IMG/VR virus record: IMGVR_UViG_3300037205_000041
Span: 1-20,278 of that record
Reading direction: 5' to 3' (one strand)
DNA length: 20,278 nt
Origin: a virus
In this document: piece after piece, positions 5,426 through 12,913 of the stretch
Position numbering within the stretch: position 1 is the first letter of the stretch
How the letters are laid out: the number at the start of each line of letters is the position of its first letter
Notes under the pieces: model-generated
Told to the model about the DNA's origin: nothing
Databases searched by the model: none
Seen by the model: the letters and a program-made list of their open reading frames with translations, nothing else
Program-made: the position numbers and the translations under genes

Positions 5426-7285
5426 ATGCCCATCCCGACAACGCCGGCACCCAGCGCGCCGCGCGGCGGCGGCAGCGACCCACGCGTCCAGAAGCTTTCG
5501 CCCGACAAGGTGCAGAAGCTCCTCGACTGCGCGAAGACGCCGAGAGTCCGCGAACTGGAACTCCTGCAGTCGCACGTCGAGGGCACGGCGTACGCCGGTC
5601 GCGTCCCCTTCAATCGCGACGACGTCCCGCTCGAAGAGCGCGCTCCGAACGTCATCTACCGGCTCGCCGCCATCGCCACCGAAAGCAACGCGGCCTTCGC
5701 CCTGGGCGACGGGCGCTTCCCGACCATTCTGTCTCTTTCGAGCGAGAGCGACGACGTTTTCGATCAGGCTCTGGGGCTGAGCGGAGACGACTCCGCCATC
5801 ATCGACTCGTTCAACGCGAGGCTCATCGATCTCGCCGGGCTCGAGACGGCTATCGGCGTCGCATACCGAATGGCGCAGGCATCGAAGTCGTGCGCCTTGG
5901 TGCTCGGATATCGGAGCGGCCTGCCGTTCGCCGATCTCGTGTGGTCGAAGCACTGCCTACCGTCTTTTGACGACCCAACGGACCCGTGCAAATGCACGAA
6001 GCTCGTCATCCGGTACCGATACACGGAGCAATGGCGAGATGCCGTCCGCACAAGCGGCGAATGGTGGACGCGAGTTTTCGAGTACCTCCGGGTCATCGAC
6101 GATGTGGCCGACACGGTTTACTGGCCCGTTTCAGTTTGGGAAGACACCGACGAGGGGGCCGTCGAGGGCGCATCGCCGGTCAAGACGCGCGTGACCCACG
6201 GCTTCGGCTTCTGCCCGGTGCACTGGTACGCGCGCAACCGCAAGAGCATTGTCGGCGAGACCTTCGACGGCGAGGCCGTGCACGACGGCCTTTGCGGGAT
6301 GCTCGAGCAGCTGGATCTTTGCCTGTCGCAGAAGCAGCGCGCGGGGCTCTATTGCGGCGACCCGCAGACGGTGATCACCGGCGTCAGCGACGAGGACCCT
6401 ATTGGGGGCGTCGGGCGTCGAGCGACCGGAGTCGAGCCAACGGACGTGCAGGGCGGTCGGCAATGGGCGAAGTCCTTCGCTCCGGCAAAGGGGCCGAACG
6501 GTGGTGCCATCAAGCGCGGCGCTGGCCAGGTGTGGCGCATCTCGGACCCTGGCGGCAAAGCGGAGATGCTCTGCCTACCGGCCGATGCCCTAGCCGCGCT
6601 CGACAGCAACGCAAAAGACCTCGCGCAAAAGCTTTGCGACGACATGGGCGTCACCATCGTTGACCCGTCCGTTTTTTCGGGCGGCGGAGATCTAAGCGGG
6701 CGCACGCTCGCGTTCATCTTTTCGAAGCAGATCAACCGCGTCTCGCAGGACCGCAAAAATATCGGCAAGTGCCTCATCCTGCCGGTGCTGAATATGTTCT
6801 ACCGGATGCTTCTCGCGAGCACCGACGGCGTCTACCTGCCTGGGCTGAAGAAGGTCGCGCCGATCCTGGCCCGCTTCTATCGCCCGATCGGCGACGGCCC
6901 ATCGCGGATATGGTTCGCGCCCCATCTCAAACTGAAATGGGGCGACTACTTCGAGCCATCCGACGTCGACGAGTCGACGCGAACGACCACGGCGATCGCG
7001 GCGAAACAGGCCGGCATCATCACGCTCAAGAGCGCGGTGGAGCACGTGCGGTCCGTCTTCGAGATCGGGTCGGTCGATCAGTACGTCGACGCGCTGCAGG
7101 ACGAGACCGACGCGAGCGCTGCGAGGGACGCGCAGCAGGCCATCGACATCGTGGCCGGCACCACCGCGGCCAAGAGCGGCGAGCCGTCGGCCACCCAGTC
7201 GCCCAACGCCGCTCCGCCGGCGACCGGGGCACCCAAAGCGAAGCGCGCAGGCATCAAGCCCGGAGTCAAGAAAGCGGCCCAGTGA
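5426..7285 (+). CDS. Portal protein
   Basis: 619 residues, ATG 5426, seven bases after the terminase stop and without an obvious ribosome-binding site. The protein is expected to form the dodecameric ring at one capsid vertex through which DNA enters and to which the neck attaches. Portal-like features are the segment around 285-320 (GMLEQLDLCLSQKQRAG, then DPQTVITGV), the stretch VFSGGGDLSGRTLAF at 416-430 followed by a long helix, and the C-terminal part at 505-560 (KWGDYFEP, then a long helical segment). The last 45 residues are Ala/Pro/Lys-rich and probably flexible. The subfamily is not certain; a Mu gp29 or SPP1-like portal is possible. Confidence 0.8.
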   Translation: MPIPTTPAPSAPRGGGSDPRVQKLSPDKVQKLLDCAKTPRVRELELLQSHVEGTAYAGRVPFNRDDVPLEERAPNVIYRLAAIATESNAAFALGDGRFPTILSLSSESDDVFDQALGLSGDDSAIIDSFNARLIDLAGLETAIGVAYRMAQASKSCALVLGYRSGLPFADLVWSKHCLPSFDDPTDPCKCTKLVIRYRYTEQWRDAVRTSGEWWTRVFEYLRVIDDVADTVYWPVSVWEDTDEGAVEGASPVKTRVTHGFGFCPVHWYARNRKSIVGETFDGEAVHDGLCGMLEQLDLCLSQKQRAGLYCGDPQTVITGVSDEDPIGGVGRRATGVEPTDVQGGRQWAKSFAPAKGPNGGAIKRGAGQVWRISDPGGKAEMLCLPADALAALDSNAKDLAQKLCDDMGVTIVDPSVFSGGGDLSGRTLAFIFSKQINRVSQDRKNIGKCLILPVLNMFYRMLLASTDGVYLPGLKKVAPILARFYRPIGDGPSRIWFAPHLKLKWGDYFEPSDVDESTRTTTAIAAKQAGIITLKSAVEHVRSVFEIGSVDQYVDALQDETDASAARDAQQAIDIVAGTTAAKSGEPSATQSPNAAPPATGAPKAKRAGIKPGVKKAAQ

Positions 7286-7752
7286 ACACGTCGATCGCCA
7301 ACCCCGCGAAGATCGCAGACGAAGTTTACGGGCGCTTCGCCCGCATTCCAGGCTTCGACCGGTTCATGCACTCCGTGTCGCTCCTATCCGCGCTGGCGTC
7401 CACGCCCGGGTGGGAGGACCCGTCGGGGAACAAGACCCAGCCCGGCGCGAAGCCGATTGGCCTCAAGCAATGGGGCGATGCCCAGATGATTGCCGGGCTG
7501 ATCACCGAAGCCGTCGCAGGAGCCCCATGGCCCGAGCCGGCCATCGACACCGAAGACTGCGGCTTAATCTTGCTCCAGTGGCAGGCATCGGCAAATGCCC
7601 AGCTAGACCTCGTGCTGCGATCGAGCCTCGTGCACAAGGCCTACGAGTGGACCCAGATGCGAGATGGGTTTCGGAGCGAACCGCATCGGTCGAACGACCC
7701 CCGCGAGGTCATCGCGTCGCTCCGGTCTGTCGTCCTAGGAGCCAAATGCTGA
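7282..7752 (+). CDS. Unknown protein following the portal
   Basis: 156 residues from GTG 7282, overlapping the portal stop by 4 bases, with AAGAAAG about ten bases upstream. It looks mostly helical, with several Trp residues, and has no recognised motif. The position between portal and capsid genes suggests a head-assembly or accessory role. It overlaps the next gene by 7 bases, so the group is probably co-translated. Confidence 0.7.
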   Translation: MNTSIANPAKIADEVYGRFARIPGFDRFMHSVSLLSALASTPGWEDPSGNKTQPGAKPIGLKQWGDAQMIAGLITEAVAGAPWPEPAIDTEDCGLILLQWQASANAQLDLVLRSSLVHKAYEWTQMRDGFRSEPHRSNDPREVIASLRSVVLGAKC

Positions 7753-8294
7753 CAACCTTCGAATGCCCGAAGTGCCGCAACACCGGGTTTCCTGGGTTCA
7801 CGATGGGCAACGACGCCCGCATGGTCGTGTGCTGCAACAAGTGCGGCTACGAGGCGCCCCACCTGGGCCCTGCCGATTTTAGCCAAGGCTTGGCCACAAC
7901 CGAGGCGGCGGCAGGCGACGTGAGGGGGTGGGCGGGGCGCGCCGTCGTGGTGGTCGACACGAGCGGCAGGGCGCCAGAGGTTGCAATGCGAACCGCGCCA
8001 GCGCCGATCGTCCAGCCGGCGGGCCACATGCACCCCGGCCATCCGGCGCCGATTGTCCAGCCATTGCAGCCTGGTGACGTCATCGGGTGGATCGAGTCGC
8101 GGGCGCAATGGCTCGCAGCTGAAGACGCCAAGCTAGAAGGCCAGGTCGCAGAATGCAAAGCGCGCCTCGCGGGCATTCGCGCGGAGGCCCGGCGCCTCAA
8201 CAAGATGCTGACCGCAGGCAAGGGCGCACGGGCTGAAGTCCACGAGCACACGGTGCGCTCGAATCACGTCGACGGCGCCGCGATGAAAAACTAA
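7746..8294 (+). CDS. Zinc-ribbon protein with C-terminal coiled coil
   Basis: 182 residues, ATG 7746, with TAGGAG (7736-7741) upstream. The N-terminus has C7-x2-C10 and C29/C30-x2-C33 (FECPKC and CCNKCG), a standard four-Cys zinc-ribbon arrangement. The middle is Pro/Ala/His-rich and contains a repeated APIVQP hexapeptide. Residues about 125-160 are a charged coiled coil (EDAKLEGQVAECKARLAG). A zinc head on a flexible stalk and coil suits a protein that binds nucleic acid or another virion protein. The exact role is unknown. Confidence 0.7.
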   Translation: MLTTFECPKCRNTGFPGFTMGNDARMVVCCNKCGYEAPHLGPADFSQGLATTEAAAGDVRGWAGRAVVVVDTSGRAPEVAMRTAPAPIVQPAGHMHPGHPAPIVQPLQPGDVIGWIESRAQWLAAEDAKLEGQVAECKARLAGIRAEARRLNKMLTAGKGARAEVHEHTVRSNHVDGAAMKN

Positions 8295-8298
8295 CATC

Positions 8299-8679
8299 AT
8301 GATCAATACCAACGCAGGCACGCCGTTCATTGGGTATTGCCAGCTCACCAATGGCGCGCCAGGCCCAACGAACTTCACGCTGTTCAGCGTCATGGGCCAG
8401 GCCGCTTACACGCTGCAGGCGACCGAGCGTTTGGTCATCACCAACATCACCGTGTCAAGCAACGACACGCAGGCTCTGACGACCGTGGACACGGGCGGGA
8501 CAACGCCCACGCCGCTCATGAAAACGTATCTCGGCTCGACGCAGCCTCCGGCCGTCGAGACGATACCGCCTGGCTGCTGTCACACGATCTTCGGCGTCGT
8601 CCCTCGCGCGACTGCGAGCGCGGTCACGGGCGCGAACACTGTCCAGATCATCATAAAGGGCTTCCTCACGAAGTCCTGA
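8299..8679 (+). CDS. Small beta-rich structural protein, paralogue of 12482-12868
   Basis: 126 residues, ATG 8299. The sequence is Thr/Gly/Val-rich with alternating hydrophobics, typical of a beta-sandwich. It is clearly homologous, roughly 40 percent by eye over almost the whole length, to the product of 12482-12868. Shared blocks include GTPxIG, LTNGAxGPTxFTL, VMG, ERxVI, SNDxxxAL, TVDT and VPRxxASAV. It sits two genes before the scaffold, so a capsid-decoration or other minor head protein is the best guess. It has a CC pair at about residue 94 not kept in the paralogue, which has a single Cys. Confidence 0.75.
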   Translation: MINTNAGTPFIGYCQLTNGAPGPTNFTLFSVMGQAAYTLQATERLVITNITVSSNDTQALTTVDTGGTTPTPLMKTYLGSTQPPAVETIPPGCCHTIFGVVPRATASAVTGANTVQIIIKGFLTKS

Positions 8680-8686
8680 ATCGTGC

Positions 8687-8701
8687 GGGCCATGGTGGCC
8701 C
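8687..8701 (+). other. Perfect 6-base stem with triloop in the gap before the 8741 gene
   Basis: GGGCCA (8687-8692) and TGGCCC (8696-8701) close a three-base loop. No T-tract follows. It lies in the 61-base gap between two head genes, about 40 bases before the next ATG. Confidence 0.4.
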
Positions 8702-8740
8702 TATCGAGAGCGCGTTTACTTACGACCAGATAGGTACGTC

Positions 8741-9217
8741 ATGGCAACGAAATTCGGCAACGTCAAAGGCATCAAGTTTCTTGAGGAGCCTCTCGGCGCG
8801 AACCGCGGCGGCGTGGCCCTCATATCCTTCGACATCGTTGGCGGCGCGGTCTACACGGGCGGCACGGATACCCTGCAGCTCGGGAGCGCGAGCGGCTCGC
8901 AGGCGTATGAGAACGAGGTGCTGTCCACGACAGCGCTTACCGTAGCGACGATGCTGCAGAATCGCCGCCGCGACGGCCGCACCGTGACGCTGGACGGGGC
9001 CATGGCTGGCCCCGCGCCTGGCGCGCAGGCCGCGGCTACCAACGGCCCGCTCATCAACGTGCAGACCCCGGCGATCTCGGCGGGCAACATCACGCTGAAC
9101 CTTTTCAGCGCAGCGACGGGCGGCTCGGCCATCACGACGACCACGGCCACATGGGACCGCGCCGCGACGGTGCTCGTGCAGTACACCGCGGCCTACCCGA
9201 GCAATAACCCCGAGTAA
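8741..9217 (+). CDS. Beta-rich head protein of unknown function
   Basis: 158 residues, ATG 8741 with ATAGGT upstream. It is rich in Ala, Gly and Thr with short beta-like stretches (GGVALISFDIVGGAVYTGG). The C-terminal part (ISAGNITLNLFSAATGGSA) is Thr-rich. The position before scaffold and capsid fits a decoration, stabilisation or minor head protein. No family is recognised with confidence. Confidence 0.7.
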   Translation: MATKFGNVKGIKFLEEPLGANRGGVALISFDIVGGAVYTGGTDTLQLGSASGSQAYENEVLSTTALTVATMLQNRRRDGRTVTLDGAMAGPAPGAQAAATNGPLINVQTPAISAGNITLNLFSAATGGSAITTTTATWDRAATVLVQYTAAYPSNNPE

Positions 9218-9235
9218 TCGGCGGCCAGTCTCGAG

Positions 9236-9265
9236 CCGCGCGCGCCCTCGCAAGGGGCCGCGCGG
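9236..9265 (+). other. GC-rich hairpin in the gap before the scaffold gene
   Basis: CCGCGCG (9236-9242) pairs with CGCGCGG (9259-9265). After a 2x2 internal loop CCC pairs with GGG, leaving a loop of about six bases. An overlapping alternative fold uses GGCGGC near 9220 with GCCGCC near 9266. There is no T-tract. It lies in the 139-base gap between the beta-rich protein and the probable scaffold. Confidence 0.4.
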
Positions 9266-9356
9266 CCGCCTCCCATCATCACGGGCGACGCGTCCCGGTC
9301 ATTCACGCGGCAAAGAAAACCCGAGTGCCTCGCGCGCACGGTGAGGAGCAATACGC

Positions 9357-10076
9357 ATGTTTATTCGCACGTCTCTGCCGTATCTCGCGCCCGACCCCGA
9401 TCCGGGTGGCGGCGCGCCCGCCCCGGTGCCGCCGGTGGCTCCAGTGACGCCGCCTGCTCCGACCGCGGTATCCGCGCCGCCTGGGCCATTGGCGGCACCT
9501 GGGGCGAGGTCGACGACGCGGGCGCCGGCACCCGAAGCACCGGAGCCGATGCCGGGCGAGCCGAAGTGGCTCGGCGCTCGGCTCGAGCAGGCGAAAAAAC
9601 AGGAGCGCAAACAGCTCAAGGTCGAACGGCGCGCCATCAAGGCCGCAGGCGAGGAAGCCAAGGCCATGACCGAGAGGGCCGCGGCCGACGTCGCAGCGGC
9701 GAAGCTCGCCGTCGACGCCATCCTGGCATCCGTGCCCGAAGCCGAACGCGCCATGCTGCAAAAGGCGGCCGGCGGCAGCGTGCAGGAAACGCTCAAAGCC
9801 TTCGCGATCTGGCAGGGCGCTAAAGGCATCGCTCCGCCCCCAGTCGTCGCGCCCGCGGTCGTCGCCCCTGTAGCCCCAGCAGCCCCCGGTCTGCCAGCGC
9901 CCGCGACCACCGTTGCCTCCGCGCCGGCGCCAGCCCCGCCCTCGGGCGCCGCGGCACCCGAAGATCACAAGTCGGTCTACGCGTCCTTGCGCGAAACGAA
10001 TCCGCTCCTTGCCGCTCAGTATCTGCAGTGGCACTCGACATCGATCTATCCAGACAAAAAGCTTGCCTGGAAATAA
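9357..10076 (+). CDS. Probable capsid scaffolding protein
   Basis: 239 residues, ATG 9357 with GAGGAG (9343-9348) eight bases upstream. The N-terminal 70 residues and residues about 155-200 are Pro/Ala-rich and likely disordered. In between (about 72-145) lies a highly charged long helix (LEQAKKQERKQLKVERRAI and following). The short C-terminal part, ending YPDKKLAWK, is more ordered. A helical, low-complexity protein directly before the major capsid gene is the usual form and position of a phage scaffold, which guides prohead assembly and then leaves. No protease domain is visible, so maturation, if proteolytic, needs another gene. Confidence 0.7.
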   Translation: MFIRTSLPYLAPDPDPGGGAPAPVPPVAPVTPPAPTAVSAPPGPLAAPGARSTTRAPAPEAPEPMPGEPKWLGARLEQAKKQERKQLKVERRAIKAAGEEAKAMTERAAADVAAAKLAVDAILASVPEAERAMLQKAAGGSVQETLKAFAIWQGAKGIAPPPVVAPAVVAPVAPAAPGLPAPATTVASAPAPAPPSGAAAPEDHKSVYASLRETNPLLAAQYLQWHSTSIYPDKKLAWK

Positions 10077-10127
10077 ACCCCGTGCCTCGGACACGCAGGC
10101 TCGGTCTGTAAAAAGGAAGACCATCAA

Positions 10128-11258
10128 ATGGCAATCATCAATAGAGCGAGCCTGCCCGAAGAGTTTTTTGACCTCACGAGCGGAATGCTGCTCGTCCAGC
10201 CCGAGCCGCAATACGTGTTCGCTCAGCTCTTCAAGGCGGCCATCGGGTCGGCCATGATGCTCGCTGCGGCGAATCAGATCGGAATCACGCCAGCGCGCAT
10301 GATTCCGTCGTCGGGCCTGCAGTACACGCTCCCGGGAGCGGACAGACTCACGCTCGCGACTCCGGACGGCCAGGCCAATCAGATGATCCTCTCCGTCGCC
10401 GAGCTGTCCAGGCCCCAGGTCGGGCACACCGTGCGCGTCAACCGCCCGCGGTACGGCTCCGGCGGGTTCACATTGGCCAACCGCGAGATCACATCCGGTT
10501 CGCTCATCAGCACGATCGCGACCGATCTGCAAAGCGAGCAGGTCACCATCACGGTCAAGCGTTACGGCGGCCCGTACGACCCTTCGCAGGCTGCCGTTGC
10601 CCCGTTGGCGCTGGACCGGTTCGACGCGTCGCGCTCGGTGCACTCGCTTGCGGGCGTCATCGGCACGCACATGCAGCGCGACTTCGACCACTGGGCGGAC
10701 GCGGTCTGCGCGCAGTTCCTCTCGAGCGGGTCGACGACCTTGTGGCCCCAGGGATTCGCGGCCGACTCGCAGTCCGCGACGGTGGGCGACATGCCCCTCG
10801 ATTGCGACCTGCTGTTCCGCGGGGTGGAAACCCTTCGGAACGCCAACATCCCGATGTTTTCGAATGGCCGCTATCGGGCGTTCATCACGCCGACCGGGGG
10901 CCGCCAGCTGCAGAACGACGCCCAAACCGGGAGTTTCATCCGCTACGACGTCAAAGGCGCGAACCCGATTACCGGCGAGGGAAGCGCCGCGCCGGGCCCC
11001 GGGTATATCGGCCATATCACCGGATGCGACATCTTCGAGGCCACCACGCTGACGAGCGCGGTGAACGGCAACGGCATCCCGGTCTACACGAGCTTCATGG
11101 CTGGACCTGGCATGATGGCCACCGGTGCCGGCGCGCTCCCGTACGTCGCGAGCTCGACGGACGACAACTACGGCGAGTCGGCGAAGGTCGTTTGGCTCTC
11201 CTACCTTGGATTTAACTTGGCTGACGCTCGATTCGGCGTGCAGCTCCACACGTCCTAA
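10128..11258 (+). CDS. Major capsid protein
   Basis: 376 residues, ATG 10128 with AAGGAAG (10113-10119) at ideal spacing, one of the best ribosome-binding sites in the window and in keeping with high expression. Length, the position right after the scaffold-like gene, and a mixed alpha/beta sequence with a long central helix-rich part fit the HK97 fold. Recognisable stretches are VHSLAGVIGTHMQRDFDHW (about residues 169-187) and RAFITPTGGRQLQND around 245. It is expected to form the icosahedral shell. A single-copy capsid gene without an attached protease fits the separate scaffold. The fold assignment is inferred from context rather than from a recognised signature. Confidence 0.8.
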   Translation: MAIINRASLPEEFFDLTSGMLLVQPEPQYVFAQLFKAAIGSAMMLAAANQIGITPARMIPSSGLQYTLPGADRLTLATPDGQANQMILSVAELSRPQVGHTVRVNRPRYGSGGFTLANREITSGSLISTIATDLQSEQVTITVKRYGGPYDPSQAAVAPLALDRFDASRSVHSLAGVIGTHMQRDFDHWADAVCAQFLSSGSTTLWPQGFAADSQSATVGDMPLDCDLLFRGVETLRNANIPMFSNGRYRAFITPTGGRQLQNDAQTGSFIRYDVKGANPITGEGSAAPGPGYIGHITGCDIFEATTLTSAVNGNGIPVYTSFMAGPGMMATGAGALPYVASSTDDNYGESAKVVWLSYLGFNLADARFGVQLHTS

Positions 11259-11317
11259 GACCAAAACACGCGCGGCCTGGGTCAAGTCGCGCGCGAGTGA
11301 AGGCCCCGCAAGAAAGG

Positions 11318-11335
11318 CGCTGCCGCCAGGCAGCG
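11318..11335 (+). other. Perfect 7-base stem with tetraloop just before the 11346 gene
   Basis: CGCTGCC (11318-11324) and GGCAGCG (11329-11335) close a four-base loop, ten bases before the ATG at 11346. No T-tract follows. It lies in the 87-base gap after the major capsid gene, where a hairpin could lower read-through, protect the capsid mRNA end or regulate the next start. Confidence 0.5.
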
Positions 11336-11345
11336 ATGATGTCCC

Positions 11346-11825
11346 ATGAGCTTCAATAACCGCATCGTAAAGTCTGGCGCCCAGGGCGCCCTCGTAGCGT
11401 TCGTGGCGCCACTTGCGTCATTCAAGGGCTCGCAGATCGCGCTCAACAACATCACGGCAGGGTCCACCGCGAGCAGCGCGGGGCTCGTCATTTCGATGGC
11501 GCAGAGCGATATCGAGTGGGAGTCGCTCTGCGCGCTCGTCGAGACTGACCTGACGACGAGCACCATCACGGCCACGACGAAGTGGCAGGTCTCCAACGAC
11601 GCGACGAACTGGATCGACTTCTTCGGCAAGAACCTCGCGGCGAACACGCTGAAGGCGGCTGCCGGGACGGGCTCGCTCGTCACGACCCAATGGGTCCAGT
11701 CGTTCGACGGCGTCAACTGCCCGTACCCGTACCTGCGCATGGCCGTGCAGGTCGGAGTCGTCACGGGCGGCGCCGGCGACAACGTGACCGTGAGCTACAA
11801 CTACCGCAAACGCTGGAACATGTAA
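11346..11825 (+). CDS. Beta-rich structural protein following the capsid
   Basis: 159 residues, ATG 11346. A hairpin lies immediately upstream and no Shine-Dalgarno sequence is visible. The product is Thr/Ser/Ala-rich, with a segment WQVSNDATNWIDFFGKN around residues 79-95 and a closing YLRMAVQ then VTVSYNYRKRW, an arrangement common in beta-sandwich virion proteins. Position after the capsid suggests a decoration or fibre-type head protein. No family is recognised. Confidence 0.7.
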   Translation: MSFNNRIVKSGAQGALVAFVAPLASFKGSQIALNNITAGSTASSAGLVISMAQSDIEWESLCALVETDLTTSTITATTKWQVSNDATNWIDFFGKNLAANTLKAAAGTGSLVTTQWVQSFDGVNCPYPYLRMAVQVGVVTGGAGDNVTVSYNYRKRWNM

Positions 11826-11837
11826 TCTGGCGCCGCG

Positions 11838-12482
11838 ATGGCTTTGCGACCCGAAGAGATTCTCAGAATCAAGTACCAGCTCGGCGTGAGTGTCACGCTG
11901 ATCGGTGCGGAGCCGTACATCACCTATCTGGCGGTGTTCGACAAGGCCATTCAGCCCTACATCATTGACCCGTCCACGACGTCGACGACGGCCGTCGTGG
12001 CGGGTACGACGCAGGCCATCACGGTCGCGGCCATTCCGCTCATCGTGGGCACGTCCACACCTGCTTTCGTCGCCGGATCATATTTGACCGTCGACGTCGG
12101 GCTAGCGCAAGAGGTTGTGCAGGCCATCGTTGTGACCGGGACGACTGTTTACGGCACATTCGCATTCGCTCACGGGGCCAACGGCCTATACACGGTCGCG
12201 ATGGCTGGCGGCGAGCAGGTCGTGCGGGAGATTCTCACTCGCATCGCGACGATCGAAACGAAGATGAACAGCATCGCGCCCAACGTGGCCGGCGTCAATC
12301 AAGCGGACGAAGTCTCATTTCACCCGTCGAGCACCGTAGCGTCGAGGCGTGGCACGCGCGACACGTTCGAGTCGCTAACGCAGCAGCGCGAGCAAGCGCG
12401 CGACGATCTGGGCGAAGCGATCGGCTTCGCTAATCTTCGCCGCCTGAAGCGTCAATCTGGGATGAGCTCGAGTCCGTACTGA
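11838..12482 (+). CDS. Probable head completion or connector-type protein
   Basis: 214 residues, ATG 11838. It starts with a helical segment (MALRPEEILRIKYQLG), followed by a Thr/Val-rich beta domain (about 45-125) containing YLTVDVGLAQEVVQAIVV and FAFAHGANGLYTVAMAGG. It ends in a helix-rich C-terminus (VVREILTRIATIETKM and on). Proteins of this layout occur near phage neck genes, which is why a connector role is suggested. The stop overlaps the next ATG by one base (TGATG). Not proven. Confidence 0.65.
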   Translation: MALRPEEILRIKYQLGVSVTLIGAEPYITYLAVFDKAIQPYIIDPSTTSTTAVVAGTTQAITVAAIPLIVGTSTPAFVAGSYLTVDVGLAQEVVQAIVVTGTTVYGTFAFAHGANGLYTVAMAGGEQVVREILTRIATIETKMNSIAPNVAGVNQADEVSFHPSSTVASRRGTRDTFESLTQQREQARDDLGEAIGFANLRRLKRQSGMSSSPY

Positions 12483-12868
12483 TGGGAAACGCCTCAGGAA
12501 CGCCTGTCATCGGGACTGCGACGCTCACGAACGGCGCGATCGGACCCACGCAGTTCACGCTCTACACCGTGATGGGCTCGAACCCACAGCCGTTGCAGCC
12601 GAACGAGCGGGTCGTAATCGATCAGATCCTGATCACGAGCAACGACCCAGCGCTCGCGCTTGTCACGGTGGACACCGACTCGTCCGTGCCAACAAAGCTC
12701 GTGTCGGCGTACGCGACATCGTCGTTCCCGGCCTACAGCGAGAATTTTGCGCCGGGTACGTGTCGTGGGGCCATCGGGCTCGTCCCTCGAATTTCGGCCA
12801 GCGCGGTGTCTGCGGGAAAGCAGATTAGCGCGGCCATCAATGGCCACATCCAAAGAGTGTCGCCCTAG
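12482..12868 (+). CDS. Small beta-rich structural protein, paralogue of 8299-8679
   Basis: 128 residues, ATG 12482, overlapping the previous stop by one base. It aligns nearly end to end with the product of 8299-8679 at about 40 percent identity by eye, without large gaps. Shared blocks are listed in that entry. One copy lies before and one after the capsid gene, so they arose by duplication and may form hetero-oligomers or occupy different sites on the head. The Cys pair of the first copy is reduced to one Cys here. The stop is followed immediately by a 14-codon frame. Confidence 0.75.
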   Translation: MGNASGTPVIGTATLTNGAIGPTQFTLYTVMGSNPQPLQPNERVVIDQILITSNDPALALVTVDTDSSVPTKLVSAYATSSFPAYSENFAPGTCRGAIGLVPRISASAVSAGKQISAAINGHIQRVSP

Positions 12869-12913
12869 ATGCCCAGGTATCTGGGATCGCGCGGCGGCGT
12901 GTCCGTGCTGTGA
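12869..12913 (+). CDS. Possible 14-residue coupling minigene
   Basis: An ATG directly after the previous TAG (12866-12868) opens a 14-codon frame whose TGA (12911-12913) overlaps the GTG start of the next gene at 12910. The tight stop-start fit on both sides is the only support; the peptide itself (MPRYLGSRGGVSVL) has no recognisable features. It may serve only to carry ribosomes to the GTG, or be chance. Confidence 0.3.
   Translation: MPRYLGSRGGVSVL

Noticed and set aside
2573-5655. Long minus-strand frames (505 codons at 2573-4090, 432 codons at 4357-5655)
   Set aside because: Both are antisense to coupled packaging genes, including the large terminase with clear motifs, and have no recognisable domains.
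9303-11285. 660-codon open frame on the minus strand across scaffold and capsid genes
   Set aside because: It lies antisense to well-supported plus-strand genes that have strong ribosome-binding sites. Its product is Arg/Gly-rich low-complexity, as expected for a shadow in GC-rich DNA.
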